64,000 nt of DNA from Metellina segmentata (Eukaryota; Arthropoda; Arachnida; Araneae; Tetragnathidae), in contig OX375874.1 of NCBI GenBank assembly GCA_947359465.1, positions 90,523,672-90,587,671 on the forward strand, read 5' to 3'. A program made the translations under genes and the position numbers. The notes beneath the pieces were generated by a model that saw only the letters and a program-made list of their open reading frames with translations, was not told where the DNA came from and did not search any database. This document shows positions 11,005 to 22,069 of this stretch, piece after piece (position 1 is the stretch's first letter; every line of letters starts with the position of its first letter).

Positions 11005-12430
11005 CATAAACTTCATTCATAAAAATCTTAATGATATTCTTAAAATCGTTTACTTTCCAAATTACGATGTATTTTTATTAATAAAGGCACTGTAGGATTT
11101 CAATTTATCGTGGGCATACTTTAAGACCAGCCTTGTTTGTCTTAAGTTCAACGTACTCTGTCATTATGTGGTCTCATGTCAACGACGTGGTTTCAAAAAT
11201 GGCGACGCTTAGCAGCTCGGACATAGTCGGAGGTAATTTCTAATGCGATTACATTGTAGAGGTAGTGGGTACACAGGCAATGTTTCTAGGAAGCGAAGTG
11301 ACGACATGTCCAGAAACGTACAGAAAGCACGTCCACCACCAAACAAAAAAGAATATTTCGTGTCATAAACTTCATAAAATAATTTTAAATACAGATATTC
11401 GAAAAGTCGTTTTCTGTCCAGAATGCAAAGCATTTGAGTTAATATTGTAGGACGTATATTTAAAGCCGAACACTTAATACAGTCCTTTTCTGTATAACTT
11501 TTAACGTACTCGATCATTAAGCACTCTCATGTCAACAATGTGGTTTCAAAAATGGCGACACTCAGCTGCTTGATTATTCCTGACGGTCCTTTCTAATGAA
11601 ACTACATAGAAGGGGGACACACAGGCCAATGTTCTTTTGGGGGGACTACCGCCCCCCCCCCATATTTATTTTTACAGAAGTACCACTGATATCCATAACA
11701 TTATCTCTTCCAAACAACAAATAATATTTCATGCTATAAACTTCACAAAAGAATCTTAAATATCTTAAAGATTTTTTAGAAGTCGTTTCTTGTCCAGAAT
11801 ACAGAGCATTCGTATTAAAACAAGATGCTGTAGGATTTCTATTTAATGCCAGATACACTTAAGACCAGCTTTGTCGTATAAAGTTCAACGTACTCTGTCA
11901 TTAAGCGATCTCATATCAACGACGTGGTTTCAAAAATGACGACTCTCAGCCATTTGTCCATTCCTGGAGATCATTTCTAATGAGATTACATCAAAGGGGG
12001 AAACACAGGCAAATATTTTTTTTTTTTTGGGGGGGGGCCTTCTAACATCTACATTTAACTTTACAGACAAACATCTAGTATCATTATCTCTGCGAAACTA
12101 CAAATAATATTTCATACTGTAAACTTCATAAAAGAATTTAAATAAAGATGTTTGAAAATTAGTTCCCTGTCCAGAATACAGATCATTTGTATTAAATAAA
12201 GATACCATAGGATTTCTATATGACGACGGACACACTTAAAGACAAGCCTTGTCCGTATAAAGCTCAACGTACTCGGTCATTAAGCGGTCTCATGTCAGCG
12301 AAGTGGTTTCAAAAATGGCGACGTTCAGCTGCTTGGCCATTCCTCGGGGTCATTTCTAATGAGATTACATCGCAGGTGGGCACAGAGGCAAAGTTTTTGG
12401 GGGAGCGATGTATTAATCATGTCCGGACGC
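10190..12430. repeat. Degenerate large-unit tandem array, six copies
   Basis: The block TCATTTCTAATGAGATTAC or a variant recurs near 10208, 10632, 11228, 11588, 11970 and 12348, so units are about 360-424 bp apart, with one stretched to 596 bp by an AT microsatellite. Other blocks keep the same order in each unit: CCAGAATACA, CTGTAGGATTTCTATT, AAGTTCAACGTACTCTGTCATTA, and GTGGTTTCAAAAATGGCGAC. G and C runs next to the same point differ in length between units. Open frames inside are not conserved across units, so I read this as satellite DNA. Confidence 0.8.
10949..10998. repeat. (AT)n microsatellite
   Basis: About 25 uninterrupted AT dinucleotides lie inside the second unit of the surrounding array and account for part of its extra length. 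Confidence 0.97.
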
Positions 12431-13656
12431 TGGGAGAAGTTTTCTGGATTTCGCTCTCGCCGACTTTATTTAACTCGCTATAAATCACGGGCAAGGAGCC
12501 GTGAACGCACGATGATAGATTATTGAATGATTCGCGGGATTAAGGCTTCGCGGAGAGGTTTCGAATCTCCCTCGCGCTTCGTTAACCAGACCCTGTGCTT
12601 GTTCGACTTTTATTGGCTTAAGGTTAGAGATTTGGAATTTCTTTCTCGTCGTGGTTCCGAGCTGACGGATGGAGCTGTTGATCTAATGAGTCCGATGGAA
12701 ATGAGAACCTCCTTTGCCGAGTCGTTTGCTTTCGAAAGGACATGCATTTTTGTGGCGCAAATCCGTGTACATATTCAGGGGATTCTTTCCGAAGCGTGAC
12801 ATAAAACATCTTCGTGCGGATATTAGATAATTTCATTGACAGCAGATCAACGCGTTTAACGTATGTGGGCGTAAAGGCAATATATAAATTACGTTACCTA
12901 ATTAAGGACTTGGCATTGTCACATTTACGCTCGCTGGAAATGTGGTTTCTCGAATGAAGTATGATTTAAAGTTTTGCTTGGTGATTTTGTAAAACTACAC
13001 TTTATTGTACAGCAAGCATCGAGATTTTAACTATCAGCTTATGTTTGACGTGTAATTAAGGAAATTTAGAATTAAAGTAATTTATTGCGGAGTCTCGCCT
13101 AACTTTATTTCAAGTAGATTGTTTTATCAGTCAAATATTTTAATCTCTGCGTTTTGTAAATCCTGGATAATGTTTTAATAAAACTATTCTGAGACTAAAT
13201 CTCCATGAAAATTTTAATAATGAATTTAGCAATCCAAAATTGCTCTGAAAAGCCCACTCGATGTAAAATTGAGGCGTTACTGATACGAAGGGCGAATTCA
13301 ACAATGGGAGAAAAATTTGTTTTCCCATATTTTGGTTTGTCAGACATTAATGAATATTGATAGTAACTTTTTTGTTGAGTTCGGCCTTTCTAACAGTATA
13401 AAAGTAGAACTGACAGTAACTCTCCCATGTTCGAAGAGCGGGGTAGAGCTCCGCTTTTAAATGCATTTTTCCAGAAACCCTGCGTTTGTTGAGTTCGTCT
13501 TCGTATCCTTAACACCTCAATTCAGTAATACTTTTGTGTTTTGAAACTTTGTACCCATATGTGCTGGAGCTAATAAATTATAATTCGAACATTTGTATAT
13601 ATGAATGCGCAAGCAGGAACTGTATTTGTAACACCATAACTTTGATAACTTTAGAG
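12431..13656. other. Partly GC-balanced stretch without recognised gene
   Basis: Bases 12430-12850 are noticeably richer in GC than their surroundings and hold open frames of 87 and 90 codons, neither with a recognisable domain. The remainder is AT-rich. It could be unique, possibly conserved, non-coding DNA. Confidence 0.35.
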
Positions 13657-13800
13657 CAGTGGTTCCCAACCTTTGTACCACGGCCGGTAAATTTTTTTTA
13701 CAGTATGACGGGCCACCATCCTTAAGTTAATCTGCACTGATTTTTATTGACGTACCCCACTAGGACTTATCTACTTTATGTGTATGGGCTTTACTATCTC
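13657..13800 (+). mobile_element. hAT-type transposon end fragment
   Basis: CAGTGGTTCCCAACCTTTGT starts at 13657, followed by CCACGGCCGG and GGGCCACC. This matches the start typical of many hAT elements (CAGTGGTTCTCAACC..., then a ...GGCCACGG... motif). I do not find the matching opposite terminus nearby, so this is a solo or truncated end with an uncertain inner limit. Confidence 0.6.
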
Positions 13801-14035
13801 GAGGTATCCTAGTGATCAAATCTTTTTCTATATCGTTTACTGTCTCTGGTAAACATAATTGTCGTGATCCCAAGATGCCCAAGTGATATTGCTCTCCTCT
13901 TTCCTCTTACTCTCTTTTCCCTTTCTTTTCACATTCATTTGACAAAGGTCTGTCATGTGTTTGGAACTGCACGGTCAAATGTGTACCACAATACCAAAAA
14001 CAAGTATTCATACATCTTTTTCTGTTCGGAGCCGC

Positions 14036-14576
14036 AGTTAGCCGGATGGAGCAATAACGGAATAAGCACAAATCCTACCAAAGACGTCGTGAACAAGGGG
14101 ATGAGCACGTTAAGTCCCGGTGCACACATCCCGTTTTTCAACGTGCGGCGCCGCTGCCGCAACGCAAGTGCGGTATGAGATACATTAGATTCAATGGAGT
14201 AGTGCACACATGCCTATTTCCCCGCTGCGGCGACGCACGTCCAGCACGGCACCCGCAGCTCGCCGCACACTCTTCTCCGTTCTGAAGTACCTTTTTTTCA
14301 TATGTAATTGAAATATAAATAATAATTAATAAATGGTTGTGTCCAGTAACGTCTATTTTGTTTCAAAATATACATTTTTTTACAACAAGTAAGCGAAATA
14401 AACACGTTTTCTTCGATAGAATATTAATCGCAAATGGCGCGAAATAAGAACTTGCGTCATTTCACAGTTATGTGTGCATAGTTGGGCTTCGGTGCCGCAG
14501 CTGCGCCGCACGTTGAAAAACCGAATGTGCGCACCCGGCCTAAAACTGCCGTAGCTTCAAATGTCCGTACGTTCTG
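14036..14576 (+). repeat. Truncated SINE (family A) split by a MITE
   Basis: The SINE head and linker occupy 14036-14113 (AGTTAGCCGGATGGAGCAAT, then CCTACCAAAGACGTCGTG). The segment that would hold the B box is deleted. The body resumes at 14541 (TAAAACTGCCGTAGCTTCAA) and stops near 14576. The 427 bp between are the MITE described next. Confidence 0.75.
14114..14540. mobile_element. Harbinger-like MITE, 427 bp, TAA target duplication
   Basis: The ends are inverted: 14114-14151 reads GTCCCGGTGCACACATCCCG and then TTTTTCAACGTGCGGCGC; the complement of 14503-14540 reads GGCCGGGTGCGCACATTCGG and then the same TTTTTCAACGTGCGGCGC. TAA flanks both sides (14111-14113 and 14541-14543). Joining the flanks restores the SINE with one TAA, as in other copies. 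A three-base TAA/TTA duplication and GGCC-type ends are the signature of PIF/Harbinger. It has no coding capacity. The interior is far richer in GC than the surrounding DNA near both ends. Confidence 0.8.
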
Positions 14577-15363
14577 TTAAATTGATTTTAATGGTGATGG
14601 TTTTAAATGTAGAGAGAAAAATATTCATGCAATATAACTCTCTCCATAGAAGTCATCTGAGAAGAGGAAGCAATAGAGGGTTGCAATTTGTTGGCGAAAT
14701 ACTATCACAAGCATTTCAAATTTTTCTGCGTGCAAATTCTGTAGCTTAATAAATAAAAATGTATGAATTTTCCGATTCTAAATGTTAGTTGTAAAACACT
14801 AATATTTTGAAATTTTAAAACCAGCACTTTAACACGGTAATGCAAAATATTGATAAAGCTGTAAACTTAATTTATTTTATGACAAATTTACATATATTAC
14901 GTTTTTGTAAGTTTTATACATAAAAAATGCTTAGAAAACTAAAATAAGTCTCGCGGATGGATACTAGAGGCCGGTATCAGGCCACTGCCCGGCTGATGAG
15001 AAATATTACTTTAGAGCACCGTTTGAAATTGACCTACAACACGAAATTTACGAAGTTAAACAGTGGATTTTCGACAGTTGTAACATTTGCGCAAGCAGTT
15101 CCAATGTCTTGAATGAAAGTGTGAATGGTCTTGATATGTGTTATTAATTATTAAAAATGTCTCGTGTCATGTGTAAACGGAACGCTCTAAAATGAAAAAA
15201 ATAAAATGCTATGATTTCAAAGACAAAACCCTTTATGCAAATAAATAAATACATACATAATACGTGTAGTATACGTACAATGTATGTATTTCCTTACATA
15301 AGGGATTTCGTAAATACGTGTAGTATACTTATATGATGAACACGTTCTATATTCTATCCACTA
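14577..15363. other. AT-rich DNA, nothing recognised
   Basis: No recognisable coding region. TACGTGTAGTATAC occurs twice (near 15260 and 15314), which may be an outlying part of the minisatellite that follows. Confidence 0.4.
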
Positions 15364-15560
15364 CACGGTGTACGTGCAAAGTACGTACTACTTGTCTGAT
15401 TTGCTGTGGCGTAGGTGCAAAATATGTATTACATTCCAGAATGTTCTGGTGTACTGCAAGGTACGTACCATGTTTCTGGCATGAACTGGGATGCATGTAA
15501 AATGGGTACGTATTATTTGCTTGGAATGACCTGGTATACGTGCAAAATGCGTACATGTAC
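15364..15560. repeat. Degenerate ~41-bp minisatellite, five units
   Basis: Variants of TGGTGTACGTGCAAAATACG followed by TAC begin near 15365, 15408, 15446, 15487 and 15530, spaced about 38-44 bp. Each unit contains a CATTCCAG or TTGCTTGGAATG-like segment before the next start. Open frames on the minus strand here follow from the repeat and have no recognisable domain. Confidence 0.7.
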
Positions 15561-16805
15561 GTAAAAGGTTCTCGGTTACCATTATTATATAAAATATAAA
15601 TTTCAATATGTGTTCCATTTAAAATTTCTGAGTTTTCTAATTTCCATTCTCATAATATTTGTTTCATTTTAAATTTCTGCTGGAATAAATTATTTAGTAA
15701 ATAATGCAAAAAAATTCCATTAAATAATGAACGACTTCTAGAGTTGATGATATAAAACCTAAAGGCCATTGATGTGCTCCAGGGGCTAACCTTAACCTTT
15801 AATATTTAAAAAGGACTTAATATATATGATGATGTAAAATGTTCTCAAGTTTGAAAACATCTCATTATTCACATTTCATAACTCATTTACATCCGATCTC
15901 TTGAAAGAATTCTGAAGAGGCTGGCACTTCAGATTAAAATATTTATAATACTTTTGTATCTGAGAAAATTTGGACTTTCATTCCAAACTATTAGGGTAAT
16001 AATTGCAATCTGTTACCAATGCTTAATACAATGGTTTGAATATTTTAATTTATATGCTGTTTTTCATTATCAATAGACATGAATGCCCCTTTGGTCATAT
16101 AAATCCGATTTTATTTCAAATTTGTAATCAATATCAGTTCGCCATTGCATATTTTAATACCATCTCGCTTAAAATCCTATTTTCATTCATGGTGTTCATA
16201 ACAAAGTAATACAATCATAAATAAACGAAAGTGTTGCGTTTTTATTCCTCTTTTAACTCCAAATACATTTCCTGAATTCCGAAGTCTCTTCAAAAGCTTC
16301 CTTAAGATTTGTATCCGTTATTTTTGAAAGATTGGATGTATAGGTATATGCATATCTCTTTCTTTAATCCTCTAAATATTCTCCTAAAATATCCATTAAG
16401 ATTGAGAAACACATTCTCATAGATCCATGCACCCGAATCAAAATCTGATATTGCTTACCAATGCAGAACGAAACAGCAATCGATCGCTCCAAAAGTGAGC
16501 ATTACGGGCACAGTTACAAACTTTTAATACGCGGACCACATCCAGGAGCACAATCATTGAATCCGATGGACAGAAGAGCACAATAAAAATTCCAAAAAAA
16601 GGGACCACATTAATACTCCAGGTACTTTGAGCAACTTCAGACTTACAAATGCAAAACCCATTACTGATCTTAAGCACGCCACAGTTTCCTTCCTTTCCGA
16701 CCTCGAAGGAAACTGGAAAATATGCAGATTAAGCTGCGGGAACGGTAAAAAGAACCTAAAAAGAAGGAAGGGAAGAATCAAATTAGAACACAACTGGAGC
16801 TCTCC
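15561..16805. other. AT-rich DNA, then a GC-balanced stretch from 16440
   Basis: Nothing is recognised to 16440. From 16440 to 16890 composition is more balanced and open frames of 79-93 codons occur on both strands, but none has a known domain. Confidence 0.35.
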
Positions 16806-17050
16806 TGAATTTGTGCACTCAGCAGAATCTGTCACAGATGAGCGAGCTCGTTTAGCGAAGAATAGAGCTCAAGACAATAGGAGTTAGAAACCATATTTTT
16901 AAAGCCTAGTCAGCTCCTGTTCCTTCTCCCTCCTTGCTGTATCTTGGTGGTGCCATTTTTTTCTTTCGTTCTTTTGCAGACCGGGAGCCCACGGGCTGTG
17001 AGGTCACAAATTTCTTCTGGAAGGAATTTATAGTGTCATGAAACTTGACG
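16806..17050 (+). repeat. Copy 1 of a diverged ~250-bp duplication
   Basis: This segment aligns along its length with 18160-18418: AATCTGTCACAGATGAGCGA, GAGTTAGAAACCATATTT, a long pyrimidine tract ending in TTGCAG, GGAGCCCACGGG and GAAGGAATTTATAGTGTCAT. It contains a short frame encoding SVTDERARLAKNRAQ, which a five-base insertion near 16870 breaks relative to the other copy. The polypyrimidine-AG in both copies looks like a 3' splice site. Function is unknown. Confidence 0.7.
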
Positions 17051-17440
17051 CTTCTATATTATTTTTGTTCTCGACCAGTTCTAAAAATCGGGGTATCTGT
17101 TGAATTTATGAAGTCTTTGATTCCGATGCGCTTCGAAAGTTTTGCAAAAACATTACCGTCAGTTCACAAGTATTCACCAAAATGGTTTATAAAAAGGTCA
17201 AAATGGTTGTAGAATCCAGCTTGCTACATTCCAAACGTTCGATGTGCAACAATGAGCCAAAGTGGTTGCCCTCTGCGAATTGTGGTGGCGATTGTATGTG
17301 ATTCCATACCTGTAACTTATCCTGGATGTATTTCTGTGTCAGTAAGCTTCACATTTTAGTACAATGTCCAACCCTCCAAGAGGTTTCAACGATATATCCC
17401 GTCCATTTAGATCTTACCAATTTTTCTAAATACGACATTC
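17051..17440. other. Spacer, nothing recognised
   Basis: No open frame or repeat was recognised. Confidence 0.35.
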
Positions 17441-17580
17441 TTCGTCATCAAGATACTGCCGAATTTTTATGATGGCGAAATGAAGATCTGGTGACTCCTA
17501 ATGGGAATAGACGACGATATATAGATGCAAGTTATTTCTCGTCCATCAGTTTGGTTAGTTTTCTATCTCGTCGAGACAAC
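17441..17580. repeat. Dispersed palindrome-family fragment
   Basis: CGTCATCAAGATACTGCCGA at 17440-17465, GAAGATCTGGT, CTCGTCCATCA and CTATCTCGTCGAGAC at 17562-17576 follow the vocabulary and order of the arrays at 40.2 and 44.6 kb. The copy is old and has lost the perfect palindromes. Confidence 0.55.
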
Positions 17581-17957
17581 AAACCAGGAGTGTTAGCGCG
17601 TCCTGTGTTGTGTTTGGCACAGCTTGGGCAAGCGTGACATCAACTAAAGTTTCCCAAGTATGTGCTTTAGAAAAAGATCGTAATGTACAAAGAACCCTGT
17701 TGAAACTCAAATGCTGAACAGAGGGCGCTGCGTGCACTCTGACATAAGATAGATGTTGAAGCTCCAGTTAGTACTGCTTGTGTAAATAAATTGACGCCAT
17801 GATTAATATTCTGTTTCTTTGTGTTGTTGTTTGTGATGTCGTGTTTGTGCCAAATAAAGGATAAAAAGATAAATCCTAGATTGTCTTTCTCGTCTGACAG
17901 GTAAGAGAACCTTTTAAAAATAATTTAAGAACCATGCGAATTAGAAGTTGCATCAGA

Positions 17958-18158
17958 CCCTAGCCTCGTTAAATCTGTCGAGGCCTCAAATGGGGCTTGG
18001 CGTGGAAGTTTGGAGACTGGAGTACCAGCCAGGTGTGACCTCGTCATCTGACCGTGATGTTGTCCTTTGGATCTTTCCATTCGTGATAGATCCCGGACCG
18101 TCTCCAATAGACCGTTGTTCGTTCTAGTGCAACGTTAATTTAAATATCTTCCTATTTA
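17958..18158 (+). repeat. SINE (family A), headless copy
   Basis: It begins in the body (TTAAATCTGTCGAGGCCTCA) without a tRNA-like head and carries a deletion that removes the CAAAATTACG segment. The tail is AACGTTAATTTAAATATC. It lies just upstream of the second copy of the ~250-bp duplication. Confidence 0.75.
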
Positions 18159-18159
18159 C

Positions 18160-18418
18160 CCAAATTTGTGCCCTCGACAGATCTGTCACAGATGAGCAAG
18201 TTCGTTTAGCAAAGGATAGAGCTCAAGAGGAGTTAGAAACCATATTTAAAAAAAAAAGTCCGCTTCTGTTCCTTTTCTTTCCGTACTGCATCTTGCTGGT
18301 GCCATTTTTTTTTGTTTCGTTCCGTTGCAGTCTCCGCAACAAGGAGCCCACGGGACCCGGGCTCAGATGCGAGATCACAAACTTTTTCTAGAAGGAATTT
18401 ATAGTGTCATGAAACTTC
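18160..18418 (+). repeat. Copy 2 of the diverged ~250-bp duplication
   Basis: It aligns with 16806-17050. Here the open frame is longer, encoding SVTDEQVRLAKDRAQEELET and then IFKKKS from a possible AG acceptor near 18180. A pyrimidine tract ends in TTGCAG near 18330. I do not recognise the peptide. The pair could be duplicated exons of a decayed gene or two copies of an unknown element. Confidence 0.65.
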
Positions 18419-18693
18419 CGAGATCGCTATTATTTTCCACAAGACGAGAGACTAGAAACAAATGAAACAAAAGCTGACCCCTGCTCCGCTTTTTATGTGT
18501 GTGTATACGAATCTCGGGGAAAGTAAGGAGATGTATAACATTTGGTTTCCGCGTTTTTGTTTCTGTTTCGGTTGGATCGCGCTTTCGACGATGCCGCAAC
18601 GGCTCAAAGTTGTAAGTCTCAAATCCCCTTTCTGGAATTCGCCGCAACAGGGAAACAAAGGAATGCTGGAATATATTTTGTCTGCCCGATTTT

Positions 18694-18868
18694 TTAAAAT
18701 ATCCTTCAGATGAAGAGAACATACAACATTCCGATTATTTTACTGCGTTCGATTAATTTAATTATTTTTCTTAATGAGACATAACTGTGGAATATTTTGC
18801 TGCACTTCATTCAGCAGTTTAGATTGATTGTGTGGCAAAGTATCGTTTTGTCCGAATATATTAGAAGA
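18694..18868 (+). repeat. 175-bp tandem repeat, unit A
   Basis: This is the first of three ~175-bp units, the others being 20485-20659 and 20660-20833. Shared blocks are GATGAAGAGAAC, TTTAATTATTTTTCTTAATGAGAC, AACTGTGGAAT, CATTCAGCAG and GGCAAAGTATCGTTTTG. The unit ends at A18868, exactly where the Helitron starts. Confidence 0.8.
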
Positions 18869-19338
18869 CTAGCAAAATACCCGACCTTACTCGGTTTGAA
18901 TTGGTTTACTCTAGATTGAAGAGATAATCAAAATATATAATGACTTACGTTTTTTGTTGAATAAAAATTTATTTTAACACCTTTCGCCATCTTTATATTT
19001 TCTACAACTTACTTTGGACACAAATCCTACACATGCATATCCATTCATGTAATACTACAAAATGACGAAAGGTGATACTAAGGTTACTACTATAAAAGAC
19101 GATTTTGAGGGAGATTTGGAATTCCCTTTCTTAAGGTCTTTTCATGTTCAACTCAATTAATTAAAATTACGATTTACGGCGAGTGCTCTCGCACTCATAG
19201 TCAACAAAACAATATATTTTTACCTGTGGGACTCTTGCCTCTGGTATGCGACATTGTGAAATTTTGCAATCTGCTCCTGTCATTATTACAACGAATTTTT
19301 TAATGTTGGAAAAAGTTCTAGTTTGGATTTTTAAACAT

Positions 19339-19458
19339 TATTATTCTTTCAATAACGGCATTATTCTTTAAATAAAGGCATTATTATTTAAATAACGGCA
19401 TTATTCTTTAAATAACGGCATTATTCTTTAAATAACGGCATTATTCTTTCAATAATGG
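19339..19458. repeat. 20-bp minisatellite inside the Helitron, six units
   Basis: Six 20-bp units of CATTATTCTTTAAATAACGG type lie in register. The other Helitron copy holds only about two units (58204-58243), so this array accounts for most of the 64-bp length difference between copies. Confidence 0.9.
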
Positions 19459-19934
19459 CATAACTACACTTAAAATTTACTGAAAATTTATACTGACTTA
19501 CCTAACATTTTTAAGTCTAATACTTTGTGGTGCTGTTGCGTGTGATGAGAAAGAAAACACATTTATTAAAATAATAAATATTTAAAACAGAAAACAGTGA
19601 AATAGAACAAAATAAAAGATGTCGGAAAAATTGTTCTAAATATATTAATTTGTGATTCATTTTTATCTCTTGATCTCGCACAATTGCCACATTTACAACT
19701 AAAAGTGCACAAAATTTAGAAATGTGAAATTAATTCAGAGCGAAAGAAACAGAAAATATCACTGCTCACGCGATCTTGTTCATTCTCGTTTCGTTGAAAA
19801 ATATCGTTTGTCTCAAATATTCCGAAATCGTTTTCATTGCGCAAAGAACAAAAATAAGACTCGAAATAAATGAAGTATCAAAGCTGAAATTCCATTAAAA
19901 AATATAATTTTTTGAAGAATAATTACTTTTTCAG

Positions 19935-19956
19935 CACACACACACACACACACACA
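19935..19956. repeat. (CA)n microsatellite
   Basis: A run of about eleven CA dinucleotides lies inside the Helitron. A (CAGA)n run is at 20350-20372. Confidence 0.95.
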
Positions 19957-20484
19957 GTACTGGTAAAGCAATCGAAATAATCGTAATATTCAATAGCCAT
20001 TCCAATTTTTCCAAAACTACCAAATTATGGTTGATTTAAGTATACTTACTCAGGTGCTTTAGCATGAAACTTTTCTAAATATAAAAATAAATTAATACTT
20101 AATATTGCATTCACGAAACTTATAGATAATGTATAAAATAAAACACATTACAATGAAATATCTGTAATAAAATTCATGTGATGTCTGCACAAACACACAA
20201 ACACAAAATAGAACATAAAACAGAAAGACGGACAGACAGACTTTCGCAACCATTTCCACTCACTAAATGAAGATAAATACTCACTGTATGCAAATTTCCA
20301 TGAAAATATCTTAAACCGCGTGGACGTGTATAGGGCACAACATACATACATACAGACAGACAGACAGACAGACACCAAACGAGAAAAAGGCGGATTCGGC
20401 ATCAGAAGGGTCCAAAACGGATAGAAAACTTGAAATGGGTCGAAAATATTGAATGTACAAACACTCCATTCTTATTTATATAGA

Positions 20485-20833
20485 TTAAATGACTTTCACA
20501 TGAAGGGAACTCGCAATATTCCAAATATTTTATTGCGTTTGGATAGTGTAATTATTTTTCTCTATAAACCATAACTGTGGAATATTCTGCAGCTCGTCAT
20601 TCAGCAATTTAGTATTGATTGTATGGTAAAGTATCGTTTTTCTTTAATATATTAGAGGATTAAATCACTTTCAGACGAAGAGAACTTGCAACATTTCGAA
20701 TATTTTGTTGCCTTTGGTTAATTTAATTATTTTTCTTAATGAGACGCAACTGTGGAATTTTTACACTTCATTCAGCAGCTTAAGATTGTTTCTTCTGTGG
20801 CAAAATGTCGTTTTGCCCGAATGTATAATGAAG
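20485..20833 (+). repeat. 175-bp tandem repeat, units B and C
   Basis: Unit B (20485-20659) starts immediately after the Helitron and unit C (20660-20833) follows without a gap. The B/C joint reads TTAGAGGATTAAATCACTTT. The Helitron flanks joined read TTAGAAGATTAAATGACTTT. The uninterrupted B/C joint is therefore a natural empty-site model for the Helitron. Confidence 0.82.
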
Positions 20834-21290
20834 TCCTACTGGGAACAAGCGTTACTTTGAATCAATATTTTCCATCACCTTTCAAGTTTGATATTCTTAA
20901 GGGAAATGGTAAGGTCACTTAAAACCTGCAGCCTGGCTGTTACCAATTTTCGCCCTTATTCATAACAAGGTTTAATGAATAAAAGGTCAAAAAATTAGAT
21001 GACTTGTGTATGGGGACACAACTGCAATCGCTTAAGGCGTGAACCTGTCTTAGCGTAATTAATAAAAGGGTACGATGTTAATGTCTCGGAGGTTATAAGT
21101 GTAGTATTATTTTATTTATAACATAGAACTAAAGAAAAAAATGGCAAAGTATATACGTTGATGTTTCTTAGAAAGTTTCTTTAAATCTATGCCAATACTA
21201 CCCAGATTAGAGAGTGACGCAGGCATGTATTTTAAGTTGAAATCAAATTACATGTTGTGTATCAGAGATTTATTCTGAGAAAAATCGATA

Positions 21291-21808
21291 GTGAAATCAT
21301 CCGTAAGTATTGGTATAATTGGTATCTTTCTAAGCATATTTGTTACAAATATTTATTACTCGACCAGCTGTACCATATTTTCCTCCATAACACAAACGCC
21401 TTATTTGCATAAATGGCAATCTCTTTCCCGTATACGATCCAGTGGTGGCAATCTATCGAGCTTTGGAGAATAAGCAAATCTATTGACTTGGACAAAGCCG
21501 GTATCTTATTAACATAAAATTATTGACAAGTGCTACATAATTACAGCTATGTAATATCTTCATATGGAATTTATTTTAACAATTCGAAATGTTATAAACT
21601 AAGCTTCGAATCTCTCATTCTTTTATGGACACTCTGTATTTGTGCTGGAGTCGTTGAACTCGGTTTACTTATGGTCTTTGTACAATCTGCATCGTTCGGT
21701 ATTACTCAATTTGGGCTTTTTGGATTCCTTTTCGAATTATTATTTCCAATGATTTACGCTTCTTGCATTTCTGTTTACATTTCCTTAGAAATTGTTTCGA
21801 CAGAATGA
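21291..21808 (+). other. Two open frames with hydrophobic segments, possibly a decayed membrane-protein gene
   Basis: Bases 21291-21473 encode 60 residues with one hydrophobic span (IGIIGIFLSIFVTNIYY). Bases about 21530-21808 encode 92 residues with two or three (LILLWTLCICAGVVELGLLM and GLFGFLFELLFPMIYASCIS), ending at a stop. They are unlike the transposon fragments elsewhere. They could be exons or relics of a multi-pass protein such as a chemoreceptor, but I see no diagnostic motif and chance is quite possible in AT-rich DNA. Confidence 0.2.
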
Positions 21809-22069
21809 AATTTTTCTTTAACTCATCACAGTTATGGACTTTGTAATTTTATAAATTTATTCTTATCGACTATTGTTGCTAAATAACATTTACTATTTTA
21901 TTCTCTAAAAATCAACAACAATTCCACTGTCCTAGCTCATTGCAATGCTAAGTTCCATTGCCAAACGCAGTGCGGGCGCCTTTTTCGCAGCTCAATATCT
22001 AATCCTCTCCTTTACCGCCATACAACCACCATTATTCTCCCATTCAACAATATTTAAATCATTATATGT

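Larger units (their letters stand above)
18869..20484 (-). mobile_element. Non-autonomous Helitron, copy 1
   Basis: On the minus strand it starts TCTATATAAATAAGAATGGA (5' end at 20484) and ends GGTCGGGTATTTTGCTAG (3' end at 18869), preceded by A and followed by T in the host. TC...CTAG ends with an AT target and no duplication are the Helitron hallmarks. A short hairpin, CCGA-six bases-TCGG, lies just before the 3' end. The partner copy at 57191-58742 matches throughout. No Rep or helicase is present. A shared frame (20148-20402) encodes KFAYSEYLSSFSEW in both copies but has low-complexity ends and may not be a real gene. The interior has a hairpin, GAGTGCTCTCGCACTC, at 19181-19196. Confidence 0.88.

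Noticed and set aside
12220..12483. 87-codon frame at the end of the large tandem array
   Set aside because: The first part is one satellite unit in translation, and the same stretch is not open in other units.
20148..20402. Open frame of 84 codons in the Helitron that is also present in the second copy
   Set aside because: Both copies descend from one element, so sharing is expected. The N-terminal part comes from (CTGT)n repeats that differ between copies, and no domain is recognisable.
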